A stretch of DNA of 64,000 nucleotides from Luzula sylvatica (Eukaryota > Streptophyta > Magnoliopsida > Poales > Juncaceae). Each line of letters starts with the position of its first letter. The first letter of the stretch is position 1. A program made the position numbers and the translations under genes. The stretch spans positions 32,464,527 through 32,528,526 of the forward strand of contig OX326959.1 in the NCBI GenBank assembly GCA_946800325.1, given 5' to 3'. Below, piece by piece: positions 53,001 to 64,000 of this stretch. A model generated the notes under the pieces. That model did no database searches. It was not told the DNA's origin and saw only the letters and a list, made by a program, of their open reading frames with translations.

Positions 53001-56000
53001 TTAACTACATAACTTTTCACCAAATTTCACAAACACTAAGAAAGTTTGTTTTTCGATTCAAAACAAGATTTTAACGCTTTGTGGAGTTCAAATAACGTGT
53101 TTTGAGATCATTTGTATCGTATCTTTAACTACATAACTTTTAACCAAATTTCACAAACACTAAGAAAGTTTGTTTTTCGATTCAAAACAAGATTTTAACG
53201 CTTTGTGGAGTTCAAATAACGTGTTTTGAGATCATTTGTATCGTATCTTTAACTACATAACTTTTCACCAAATTTCACAAACACTAAGAAAGTTTGTTTT
53301 TCGATTCAAAACAAGATTTTAACGCTTTCAGGAGTTCAAATAACGTGTTTTGAGATCATTTGTATCGTATCTTTTACTACATAACTTTTCACCAAATTTC
53401 ACAAACACTAAGAAAGTTTGTTTTTCGATTCAAAACAAGATTTTAACGCTTTGTGGAGTTCAAATAACGTGTTTTGAGATCATTTGTATCGTATCTTTAA
53501 CTGCATAACTTTTCACCAAATTTCACAAACACTAAGAAAGTTTGTTTTTCGATTCAAAACAAGATTTTAACGCTTTGAGAAGTTCAAATAACGTGTTTTG
53601 AGATCATTTGTATCGTATCTTTTACTACTTAACTTTTCACCAAATTTCACAAACACTAAGAATGTTTGTTTTTCGATTCAAAACAAGATTTTAACGCTTT
53701 GAGGAGTTCAAATAACGTGTTTTGAGATCATTTGTATCGTATCTTTTACTACATAACTTTTCACCAAATTTCACAAACACTAAGAAAGTTTGTTTTTCGA
53801 TTCAAAACAAGATTTTAACGCTTTGTGGAGTTCAAATAACGTGTTTTGAGATCATTTGTATCGTATCTTTAACTACATAACTTTTCACCAAATTTCACAA
53901 ACACTAAGAAAGTTTGTTTTTCGATTCAAAACAAGATTTTAACGCTTTGAGGAGTTCAAATAACGTGTTTTGAGATCATTTGTATCGTATCTTTTACTAC
54001 ATAACTTTTCACCAAATTTCACAAACACTAAGAAAGTTTGTTTTTCGATTCAAAACAAGATTTTAACGCTTTGTGGAGTTCAAATAACGTGTTTTGAGAT
54101 CATTTGTATCGTATCTTTAACTACATAACTTTTCACCAAATTTCACAAACACTAAGAAAGTTTGTTTTTCGATTCAAAACAAGATTTTAACGCTTTGTGG
54201 AGTTCAAATAACGTGTTTTGAGATCATTTGTATCGTATCTTTAACTACATAACTTTTCACCAAATTTCACAAACACTAAGAAAGTATGTTTTTCGATTCA
54301 AAACAAGATTTTAACGCTTTGATGAGTTCAAATAACGTGTTTTGAGATCATTTGTATCGTATCTTTTACTACATAATTTTTCACCAAATTTCACAAACAC
54401 TAAGTAAGTTTGTTTTTCGATTCAAAACAAGATTTTAACGCTTTGAGAAGTTCAAATAACGTGTTTTGAGTTCATTTGTATCGTATCTTTTACTACATAA
54501 CTTTTCACCAAATTTCACAAACACTAAGAAAGTTTGTTTTTCGATTCAAAACAAGATTTTAACGTTTTGGGGAGTTCAAATAACGTGTTTTGAGATCATT
54601 TGTATCGTATCTTTTACTACATAAATTTTCACCAAATTTCACAAACACTAAGTAAGTTTGTTTTTCGATTCAAAACAAGATTTTAACGCTTTGAGAAGTT
54701 CAAATAACGTGTTTTGAGATCATTTGTATCGTAACTTTTACTACTTAACTTTTCACCAAATTTCACAAACACTAAGAATGTTTGTTTTTCGATTCAAAAC
54801 AAGATTTTAACGCTTTGAGGAGTTCAAATAACGTGTTTTGAGATCATTTGTATCGTATCTTTTACTACATAACTTTTCAGCAAATTTCACAAACACCAAG
54901 AAAGTTTGTTTTTCGATTCAAAACAAGATTTTAACGCTTTGTGGAGTTCAAATAACGTGTTTTGAGATCATTTGTATCGTATCTTTAACTACATAACTTT
55001 TCACCAAATTTCACAAACACTAAGAAAGTTTGTTTTTCGATTCAAAACAAGATTTTAACGCTTTGTGGAGTTCAAATAACGTGTTTTGAGATCATTTGTA
55101 TCGTATCTTTAACTACATAACTTTTCACCAAATTTCACAAACACTAAGAAAGTTTGTTTTTCGATTCAAAACAAGATTTTAACGCTTTGTGGAGTTCAAA
55201 TAACGTGTTTTGAGATCATTTGTATCGTATCTTTAACTACATAACTTTTAACCAAATTTCACAAACACTAAGAAAGTTTGTTTTTCGATTCAAAACAAGA
55301 TTTTAACGCTTTGTGGAGTTCAAATAACGTGTTTTGAGATCATTTGTATCGTATCTTTTACTACATAACTTTTCACCAAATTTCACAAACACTAAGAAAG
55401 TTTGTTTTTCGATTCAAAACAAGATTTTAACGCTTTGTGGAGTTCAAATAACGTGTTTTGAGTTCATTTGTATCGTATCTTTTACTACATAACTTTTCAC
55501 CAAATTTCACAAACACTAAGTAAGTTTGTTTTTCGATTCAAAACAAGATTTTAACGCTTTGAGAAGTTCAAATAACGTGTTTTGAGATCATTTGTATCGT
55601 ATCTTTTACTACTTAACTTTTCACCAAATTTCACAAACACTAAGAATGTTTGTTTTTCGATTCAAAACAAGATTTTAACGCTTTGAGGAGTTCAAATAAC
55701 GTGTTTTGAGATCATTTGTATCGTATCTTTTACTACATAACTTTTCACCAAATTTCACAAACACTAAGAAAGTTTGTTTTTCGATTCAAAACAAGATTTT
55801 AACGCTTTGTGGAGTTCAAATAACGTGTTTTGAGATCATTTGTATCGTATCTTTAACTACATAACTTTTCACCAAATTTCACAAACACTAAGAAAGTTTG
55901 TTTTTCGATTCAAAACAAGATTTTAACGCTTTGAGGAGTTCAAATAACGTGTTTTGAGATCATTTGTATCGTATCTTTTACTACATAACTTTTCACCAAA

Positions 56001-57015
56001 TTTCACAAACACTAAGAAAGTTTGTTTTTCGATTCAAAACAAGATTTTAACGCTTTGTGGAGTTCAAATAACGTGTTTTGAGATCATTTGTATCGTATCT
56101 TTAACTACATAACTTTTCACCAAATTTCACAAACACTAAGAAAGTTTGTTTTTCGATTCAAAACAAGATTTTAACGCTTTGTGGAGTTCAAATAACGTGT
56201 TTTGAGATCATTTGTATCGTATCTTTAACTACATAACTTTTAACCAAATTTCACAAACACTAAGAAAGTTTGTTTTTCGATTCAAAACAAGATTTTAACG
56301 CTTTGTGGAGTTCAAATAACGTGTTTTGAGATCATTTGTATCGTATCTTTAACTACATAACTTTTCACCAAATTTCACAAACACTAAGAAAGTTTGTTTT
56401 TCGATTCAAAACAAGATTTTAACGCTTTCAGGAGTTCAAATAACGTGTTTTGAGATCATTTGTATCGTATCTTTTACTACATAACTTTTCACCAAATTTC
56501 ACAAACACTAAGAAAGTTTGTTTTTCGATTCAAAACAAGATTTTAACGCTTTGTGGAGTTCAAATAACTTGTTTTGAGATCATTTGTATCGTATCTTTAA
56601 CTGCATAACTTTTCACCAAATTTCACAAACACTAAGAAAGTTTGTTTTTCGATTCAAAACAAGATTTTAACGCTTTGAGAAGTTCAAATAACGTGTTTTG
56701 AGATCATTTGTATCGTATCTTTTACTACTTAACTTTTCACCAAATTTCACAAACACTAAGAATGTTTGTTTTTCGATTCAAAACAAGATTTTAACGCTTT
56801 GAGGAGTTCAAATAACGTGTTTTGAGATCATTTGTATCGTATCTTTTACTACATAACTTTTCACCAAATTTCACAAACACTAAGAAAGTTTGTTTTTCGA
56901 TTCAAAACAAGATTTTAACGCTTTGTGGAGTTCAAATAACGTGTTTTGAGATCATTTGTATCGTATCTTTAACTACATAACTTTTCACCAAATTTCACAA
57001 ACACTAAGAAAGTTT
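50072..57015. repeat. 56-monomer higher-order repeat, copy 1 (6,944 bp)
   Basis: The unit is built as 7 + 24 + 1 + 24 monomers. The seven leader units are C, D, E, E, C18, F and B (CCAATTTTC), at 50072-50939. A 24-unit block follows (50940-53915), then one A unit (53916-54039), then a second copy of the 24-unit block (54040-57015). The two 24-unit blocks are collinear at 3,100 bp, for example TTTCAGG at 53329/56429, CTGCATAAC at 53503/56603 and GTAACTTTT at 51631/54731. They are told apart by T51249 and G51746 in the first and G54570 and G54880 in the second. Nothing but satellite is present. Confidence 0.92.
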
Positions 57016-60000
57016 GTTTTTCGATTCAAAACAAGATTTTAACGCTTTGATGAGTTCAAATAACGTGTTTTGAGATCATTTGTATCGTATCTTTTACTAC
57101 ATAATTTTTCACCAAATTTCACAAACACTAAGTAAGTTTGTTTTTCGATTCAAAACAAGATTTTAACGCTTTGAGAAGTTCAAATAACGTGTTTTGAGTT
57201 CATTTGTATCGTATCTTTTACTACATAATTTTTCACCAAATTTCACAAACACTAAGAAAGTTTGTTTTTCGATTCAAAACAAGATTTTAACGTTTTGAGG
57301 AGTTCAAATAACGTGTTTTGAGATCATTTGTATCGTATCTTTTACTACATAAATTTTCACCAAATTTCACAAACACTAAGAAAGTTTGTTTTTCGATTCA
57401 AAACAAGATTTTAACGTTTTGAGGAGTTCAAATAACTTGTTTTGAGATCATTTGAATCGTATCTTTAACTACATAACTTTTTACCAAATTTCACAAACAC
57501 TAAGAAAGTTTGTTTTTCGATTCAAAACCAGATTTTAACGCTTTGATGAGTTCAAATAACGTGTTTTGAGATCATTTGTATCCTATCTTTTACTACATAA
57601 CTTTTCACCAAATTTCACAAACACTAAGAAAGTTTGTTTTTCGATTCAAAACAAGATTTGAACACTTCGAGGAGTTCAAATAACGTATTTTGAGATCATT
57701 TGTATCGTATCTTTTACTACATAACTTTTCACCAAATTTCACAAACACTAAGAAAGTTTGTTTTTCGATTCAAAACAAGATTTTAACGCTTTGTGGAGTT
57801 CAAATAACGTGTTTTGAGATCATTTGTATCGTATCTTTAACTACATAACTTTTCACCAATTTTCACAAACACTAAGAAAGTTTGTTTTTCGATTCAAAAC
57901 AAGATTTTAACGCTTTGTGGAGTTCAAATAACGTGTTTTGAGATCATTTGTATCGTATCTTTAACTACATAACTTTTCACCAAATTTCACAAACACTAAG
58001 AAAGTTTGTTTTTCGATTCAAAACAAGATTTTAACGCTTTGTGGAGTTCAAATAACGTGTTTTGAGATCATTTGTATCGTATCTTTAACTACATAACTTT
58101 TCACCAAATTTCACAAACACTAAGAAAGTATGTTTTTCGATTCAAAACAAGATTTTAACGCTTTGATGAGTTCAAATAACGTGTTTTGAGATTATTTGTA
58201 TCGTATCTTTTACTACATAATTTTTCACCAAATTTCACAAACACTAAGTAAGTTTGTTTTTCGATTCAAAACAAGATTTTAACGCTTTGAGAAGTTCAAA
58301 TAACGTGTTTTGAGTTCATTTGTATCGTATCTTTTACTACATAACTTTTCACCAAATTTCACAAACACTAAGAAAGTTTGTTTTTCGATTCAAAACAAGA
58401 TTTTAACGTTTTGAGGAGTTCAAATAACGTGTTTTGAGATCATTTGTATCGTATCTTTTACTACATAAATTTTCACCAAATTTCACAAACACTAAGTAAG
58501 TTTGTTTTTCGATTCAAAACAAGATTTTAACGCTTTGAGAAGTTCAAATAACGTGTTTTGAGATCATTTGTATCGTAACTTTTACTACTTAACTTTTCAC
58601 CAAATTTCACAAACACTAAGAATGTTTGTTTTTCGATTCAAAACAAGATTTTAACGCTTTGAGGAGTTCAAATAACGTGTTTTGAGATCGTTTGTATCGT
58701 ATCTTTTACTACATAACTTTTCACCAAATTTCACAAACACCAAGAAAGTTTGTTTTTCGATTCAAAACAAGATTTTAACGCTTTGTGGAGTTCAAATAAC
58801 GTGTTTTGAGATCATTTGTATCGTATCTTTAACTACATAACTTTTCACCAAATTTCACAAACACTAAGAAAGTTTGTTTTTCGATTCAAAACAAGATTTT
58901 AACGCTTTGTGGAGTTCAAATAACGTGTTTTGAGATCATTTGTATCGTATCTTTAACTACATAACTTTTCACCAAATTTCACAAACACTAAGAAAGTTTG
59001 TTTTTCGATTCAAAACAAGATTTTAACGCTTTGTGGAGTTCAAATAACGTGTTTTGAGATCATTTGTATCGTATCTTTAACTACATAACTTTTAACCAAA
59101 TTTCACAAACACTAAGAAAGTTTGTTTTTCGATTCAAAACAAGATTTTAACGCTTTGTGGAGTTCAAATAACGTGTTTTGAGATCATTTGTATCGTATCT
59201 TTTACTACATAACTTTTCACCAAATTTCACAAACACTAAGAAAGTTTGTTTTTCGATTCAAAACAAGATTTTAACGCTTTGTGGAGTTCAAATAACGTGT
59301 TTTGAGTTCATTTGTATCGTATCTTTTACTACATAACTTTTCACCAAATTTCACAAACACTAAGTAAGTTTGTTTTTCGATTCAAAACAAGATTTTAACG
59401 CTTTGAGAAGTTCAAATAACGTGTTTTGAGATCATTTGTATCGTATCTTTTACTACTTAACTTTTCACCAAATTTCACAAACACTAAGAATGTTTGTTTT
59501 TCGATTCAAAACAAGATTTTAACGCTTTGAGGAGTTCAAATAACGTGTTTTGAGATCATTTGTATCGTATCTTTTACTACATAACTTTTCACCAAATTTC
59601 ACAAACACTAAGAAAGTTTGTTTTTCGATTCAAAACAAGATTTTAACGCTTTGTGGAGTTCAAATAACGTGTTTTGAGATCATTTGTATCGTATCTTTAA
59701 CTACATAACTTTTCACCAAATTTCACAAACACTAAGAAAGTTTGTTTTTCGATTCAAAACAAGATTTTAACGCTTTGAGGAGTTCAAATAACGTGTTTTG
59801 AGATCATTTGTATCGTATCTTTTACTACATAACTTTTCACCAAATTTCACAAACACTAAGAAAGTTTGTTTTTCGATTCAAAACAAGATTTTAACGCTTT
59901 GTGGAGTTCAAATAACGTGTTTTGAGATCATTTGTATCGTATCTTTAACTACATAACTTTTCACCAAATTTCACAAACACTAAGAAAGTTTGTTTTTCGA

Positions 60001-63000
60001 TTCAAAACAAGATTTTAACGCTTTGTGGAGTTCAAATAACGTGTTTTGAGATCATTTGTATCGTATCTTTAACTACATAACTTTTAACCAAATTTCACAA
60101 ACACTAAGAAAGTTTGTTTTTCGATTCAAAACAAGATTTTAACGCTTTGTGGAGTTCAAATAACGTGTTTTGAGATCATTTGTATCGTATCTTTAACTAC
60201 ATAACTTTTCACCAAATTTCACAAACACTAAGAAAGTTTGTTTTTCGATTCAAAACAAGATTTTAACGCTTTCAGGAGTTCAAATAACGTGTTTTGAGAT
60301 CATTTGTATCGTATCTTTTACTACATAACTTTTCACCAAATTTCACAAACACTAAGAAAGTTTGTTTTTCGATTCAAAACAAGATTTTAACGCTTTGTGG
60401 AGTTCAAATAACGTGTTTTGAGATCATTTGTATCGTATCTTTAACTGCATAACTTTTCACCAAATTTCACAAACACTAAGAAAGTTTGTTTTTCGATTCA
60501 AAACAAGATTTTAACGCTTTGAGAAGTTCAAATAACGTGTTTTGAGATCATTTGTATCGTATCTTTTACTACTTAACTTTTCACCAAATTTCACAAACAC
60601 TAAGAATGTTTGTTTTTCGATTCAAAACAAGATTTTAACGCTTTGAGGAGTTCAAATAACGTGTTTTGAGATCATTTGTATCGTATCTTTTACTACATAA
60701 CTTTTCACCAAATTTCACAAACACTAAGAAAGTTTGTTTTTCGATTCAAAACAAGATTTTAACGCTTTGTGGAGTTCAAATAACGTGTTTTGAGATCATT
60801 TGTATCGTATCTTTAACTACATAACTTTTCACCAAATTTCACAAACACTAAGAAAGTTTGTTTTTCGATTCAAAACAAGATTTTAACGCTTTGAGGAGTT
60901 CAAATAACGTGTTTTGAGATCATTTGTATCGTATCTTTTACTACATAACTTTTCACCAAATTTCACAAACACTAAGAAAGTTTGTTTTTCGATTCAAAAC
61001 AAGATTTTAACGCTTTGTGGAGTTCAAATAACGTGTTTTGAGATCATTTGTATCGTATCTTTAACTACATAACTTTTCACCAAATTTCACAAACACTAAG
61101 AAAGTTTGTTTTTCGATTCAAAACAAGATTTTAACGCTTTGTGGAGTTCAAATAACGTGTTTTGAGATCATTTGTATCGTATCTTTAACTACATAACTTT
61201 TCACCAAATTTCACAAACACTAAGAAAGTATGTTTTTCGATTCAAAACAAGATTTTAACGCTTTGATGAGTTCAAATAACGTGTTTTGAGATCATTTGTA
61301 TCGTATCTTTTACTACATAATTTTTCACCAAATTTCACAAACACTAAGTAAGTTTGTTTTTCGATTCAAAACAAGATTTTAACGCTTTGAGAAGTTCAAA
61401 TAACGTGTTTTGAGTTCATTTGTATCGTATCTTTTACTACATAACTTTTCACCAAATTTCACAAACACTAAGAAAGTTTGTTTTTCGATTCAAAACAAGA
61501 TTTTAACGTTTTGGGGAGTTCAAATAACGTGTTTTGAGATCATTTGTATCGTATCTTTTACTACATAAATTTTCACCAAATTTCACAAACACTAAGTAAG
61601 TTTGTTTTTCGATTCAAAACAAGATTTTAACGCTTTGAGAAGTTCAAATAACGTGTTTTGAGATCATTTGTATCGTAACTTTTACTACTTAACTTTTCAC
61701 CAAATTTCACAAACACTAAGAATGTTTGTTTTTCGATTCAAAACAAGATTTTAACGCTTTGAGGAGTTCAAATAACGTGTTTTGAGATCATTTGTATCGT
61801 ATCTTTTACTACATAACTTTTCAGCAAATTTCACAAACACCAAGAAAGTTTGTTTTTCGATTCAAAACAAGATTTTAACGCTTTGTGGAGTTCAAATAAC
61901 GTGTTTTGAGATCATTTGTATCGTATCTTTAACTACATAACTTTTCACCAAATTTCACAAACACTAAGAAAGTTTGTTTTTCGATTCAAAACAAGATTTT
62001 AACGCTTTGTGGAGTTCAAATAACGTGTTTTGAGATCATTTGTATCGTATCTTTAACTACATAACTTTTCACCAAATTTCACAAACACTAAGAAAGTTTG
62101 TTTTTCGATTCAAAACAAGATTTTAACGCTTTGTGGAGTTCAAATAACGTGTTTTGAGATCATTTGTATCGTATCTTTAACTACATAACTTTTAACCAAA
62201 TTTCACAAACACTAAGAAAGTTTGTTTTTCGATTCAAAACAAGATTTTAACGCTTTGTGGAGTTCAAATAACGTGTTTTGAGATCATTTGTATCGTATCT
62301 TTTACTACATAACTTTTCACCAAATTTCACAAACACTAAGAAAGTTTGTTTTTCGATTCAAAACAAGATTTTAACGCTTTGTGGAGTTCAAATAACGTGT
62401 TTTGAGTTCATTTGTATCGTATCTTTTACTACATAACTTTTCACCAAATTTCACAAACACTAAGTAAGTTTGTTTTTCGATTCAAAACAAGATTTTAACG
62501 CTTTGAGAAGTTCAAATAACGTGTTTTGAGATCATTTGTATCGTATCTTTTACTACTTAACTTTTCACCAAATTTCACAAACACTAAGAATGTTTGTTTT
62601 TCGATTCAAAACAAGATTTTAACGCTTTGAGGAGTTCAAATAACGTGTTTTGAGATCATTTGTATCGTATCTTTTACTACATAACTTTTCACCAAATTTC
62701 ACAAACACTAAGAAAGTTTGTTTTTCGATTCAAAACAAGATTTTAACGCTTTGTGGAGTTCAAATAACGTGTTTTGAGATCATTTGTATCGTATCTTTAA
62801 CTACATAACTTTTCACCAAATTTCACAAACACTAAGAAAGTTTGTTTTTCGATTCAAAACAAGATTTTAACGCTTTGAGGAGTTCAAATAACGTGTTTTG
62901 AGATCATTTGTATCGTATCTTTTACTACATAACTTTTCACCAAATTTCACAAACACTAAGAAAGTTTGTTTTTCGATTCAAAACAAGATTTTAACGCTTT

Positions 63001-63959
63001 GTGGAGTTCAAATAACGTGTTTTGAGATCATTTGTATCGTATCTTTAACTACATAACTTTTCACCAAATTTCACAAACACTAAGAAAGTTTGTTTTTCGA
63101 TTCAAAACAAGATTTTAACGCTTTGTGGAGTTCAAATAACGTGTTTTGAGATCATTTGTATCGTATCTTTAACTACATAACTTTTAACCAAATTTCACAA
63201 ACACTAAGAAAGTTTGTTTTTCGATTCAAAACAAGATTTTAACGCTTTGTGGAGTTCAAATAACGTGTTTTGAGATCATTTGTATCGTATCTTTAACTAC
63301 ATAACTTTTCACCAAATTTCACAAACCCTAAGAAAGTTTGTTTTTCGATTCAAAACAAGATTTTAACGCTTTCAGGAGTTCAAATAACGTGTTTTGAGAT
63401 CATTTGTATCGTATCTTTTACTACATAACTTTTCACCAAATTTCACAAACACTAAGAAAGTTTGTTTTTCGATTCAAAACAAGATTTTAACGCTTTGTGG
63501 AGTTCAAATAACTTGTTTTGAGATCATTTGTATCGTATCTTTAACTGCATAACTTTTCACCAAATTTCACAAACACTAAGAAAGTTTGTTTTTCGATTCA
63601 AAACAAGATTTTAACGCTTTGAGAAGTTCAAATAACGTGTTTTGAGATCATTTGTATCGTATCTTTTACTACTTAACTTTTCACCAAATTTCACAAACAC
63701 TAAGAATGTTTGTTTTTCGATTCAAAACAAGATTTTAACGCTTTGAGGAGTTCAAATAACGTGTTTTGAGATCATTTGTATCGTATCTTTTACTACATAA
63801 CTTTTCACCAAATTTCACAAACACTAAGAAAGTTTGTTTTTCGATTCAAAACAAGATTTTAACGCTTTGTGGAGTTCAAATAACGTGTTTTGAGATCATT
63901 TGTATCGTATCTTTAACTACATAACTTTTCACCAAATTTCACAAACACTAAGAAAGTTT
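57016..63959. repeat. 56-monomer higher-order repeat, copy 2 (6,944 bp)
   Basis: This copy repeats copy 1 at a constant 6,944 bp. I paired rare markers one by one: C18 57529, GATTATTTG 58193, GATCGTTTG 58690, TTTCAGG 60273 and 63373, CTGCATAAC 60447 and 63547, GGGGAG 61514, TTCAGCAAA 61824, and AACTTG 63513. All fall exactly 6,944 bp after their partners. The clear difference I noticed is C at 63327, giving AAACCCTAA where copy 1 has A at 56383. AACTTG distinguishes only the second 24-unit block (56569 and 63513), so block identity was already fixed before the whole unit was duplicated. Confidence 0.92.
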
Positions 63960-64000
63960 GTTTTTCGATTCAAAACAAGATTTTAACGCTTTGAGGAGTT
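63960..64000. repeat. Partial monomer at right edge
   Basis: The first 41 bp of a type A monomer (GAGGAG at positions 34-39). If a third 56-monomer unit began here, it should be a C unit (GATGAG). The A type instead matches the single spacer unit at 53916 and 60860, so the array probably continues with another 24-unit block. Confidence 0.8.

Larger units (their letters stand above)
1..64000. repeat. Satellite DNA array, 124-bp monomer, head to tail
   Basis: The whole window is a tandem array of one 124-bp monomer in a single orientation. The start motif GTTTTTCGATTC recurs at 1, 125, 249, 373 and so on to 5829, then at 5928 and every 124 bp to 63960. This gives 516 complete units plus a 41-bp partial one. 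The consensus holds 20 C and 16 G (29% GC), with CpG at positions 7, 28, 49 and 71. Neighbouring units differ at a limited set of recurrent sites (30, 34-39, 60, 71-72, 80, 86, 90, 91, 95, 101, 112, 114, 118, 120, 123). Such arrays are known from centromeric, pericentromeric and subtelomeric heterochromatin of eukaryotes. Which of these applies cannot be read from the window. I do not recognise the family. There is no coding potential: 124 is not a multiple of 3 and stops recur in every frame. Confidence 0.99.

Noticed and set aside
1..64000. CRISPR array
   Set aside because: The repeats are directly adjacent 124-bp monomers with no unique spacers, and all positions are about equally conserved. 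No cas genes are present.
1..64000. CENP-B box at monomer positions 4-20
   Set aside because: The TTCGnnnnA half of the CENP-B core is present in TTTCGATTCAAAACAAG, but the CGGG half is absent (ACAA in its place). With an AT-rich sequence this partial match is likely by chance.
1..64000. Transposon, LTR or rolling-circle element remnants
   Set aside because: No unique insertion, terminal repeat, target-site duplication or coding domain interrupts the array. The 25-bp loss at 5829-5927 is a deletion and not an excision scar with added bases.
1..64000. Orientation switches (inverted monomers)
   Set aside because: Every unit I followed carries GTTTTTCGATTC on the plus strand. No reverse-complement unit was seen.
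1..64000. Pure assembly or simulation artefact
   Set aside because: Private SNPs, unequal block periods, a hybrid monomer and one microhomology deletion look like natural history. Collapse or duplication of the largest repeat cannot be excluded without reads.

Overview
The window is one uninterrupted satellite DNA array. From base 1 to base 64000 I see only head-to-tail copies of a single AT-rich monomer of 124 bp (consensus about 29% GC), all in the same orientation. I count 516 complete units: 47 of 124 bp, one shortened to 99 bp, then 468 of 124 bp. A 41-bp partial unit follows at the right edge. I see no gene, RNA gene, transposon, CRISPR array, origin or unique-sequence island. This is what a eukaryotic nuclear heterochromatic array looks like (centromeric, pericentromeric or subtelomeric), resolved by long reads. 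I do not recognise the monomer and cannot name the species. A near-match to the plant telo-box is a weak hint towards a plant and not proof.

Convention used throughout: monomer position 1 is the G of GTTTTTCGATTC. Monomers start at 1+124n up to 5829 and at 5928+124n afterwards. They fall into recurring haplotypes. Type A has GAGGAG at positions 34-39. B has GTGGAG. C has GATGAG. D has GAGAAG. E has T at position 30 (ACGTTTTGAGGAG). F has TTTGAACACTTCGAGG. Further marker sites are 18 (A/C, the CCAG form), 60 (A/T, GATC lost), 71-72, 80, 86, 90 (C/T/A), 91, 95, 101, 112, 114, 118, 120 and 123.

Layout. 1-5828: left block with many private substitutions and short shuffled duplications. 5829-5927: the only length-variant monomer. 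6796-8779: 8-monomer repeat in two copies. 8780-11879: a 25-monomer stretch carrying nearly all haplotype cassettes. 11880-19691: three 21-monomer units with swapped middles. 20188-24031: 11-monomer repeat, nearly three copies. 24032-30851: two successive 15-monomer duplications. 30852-36927: mosaic. 36928-39725: copy of a segment about 20.8 kb upstream, starting in a hybrid junction monomer. 39726-44119: mosaic. 44120-49699: 25-monomer repeat. 50072-63959: two copies of a 56-monomer (6,944 bp) repeat that itself contains a 24-monomer duplication.

Taken together, the array looks like a record of repeated unequal exchange and segmental amplification. Higher-order units of 7, 8, 11, 15, 21, 25 and 56 monomers lie nested and side by side, always kept in the 124-bp register. 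The largest and cleanest repeat is at the right, and the array continues beyond both window edges.
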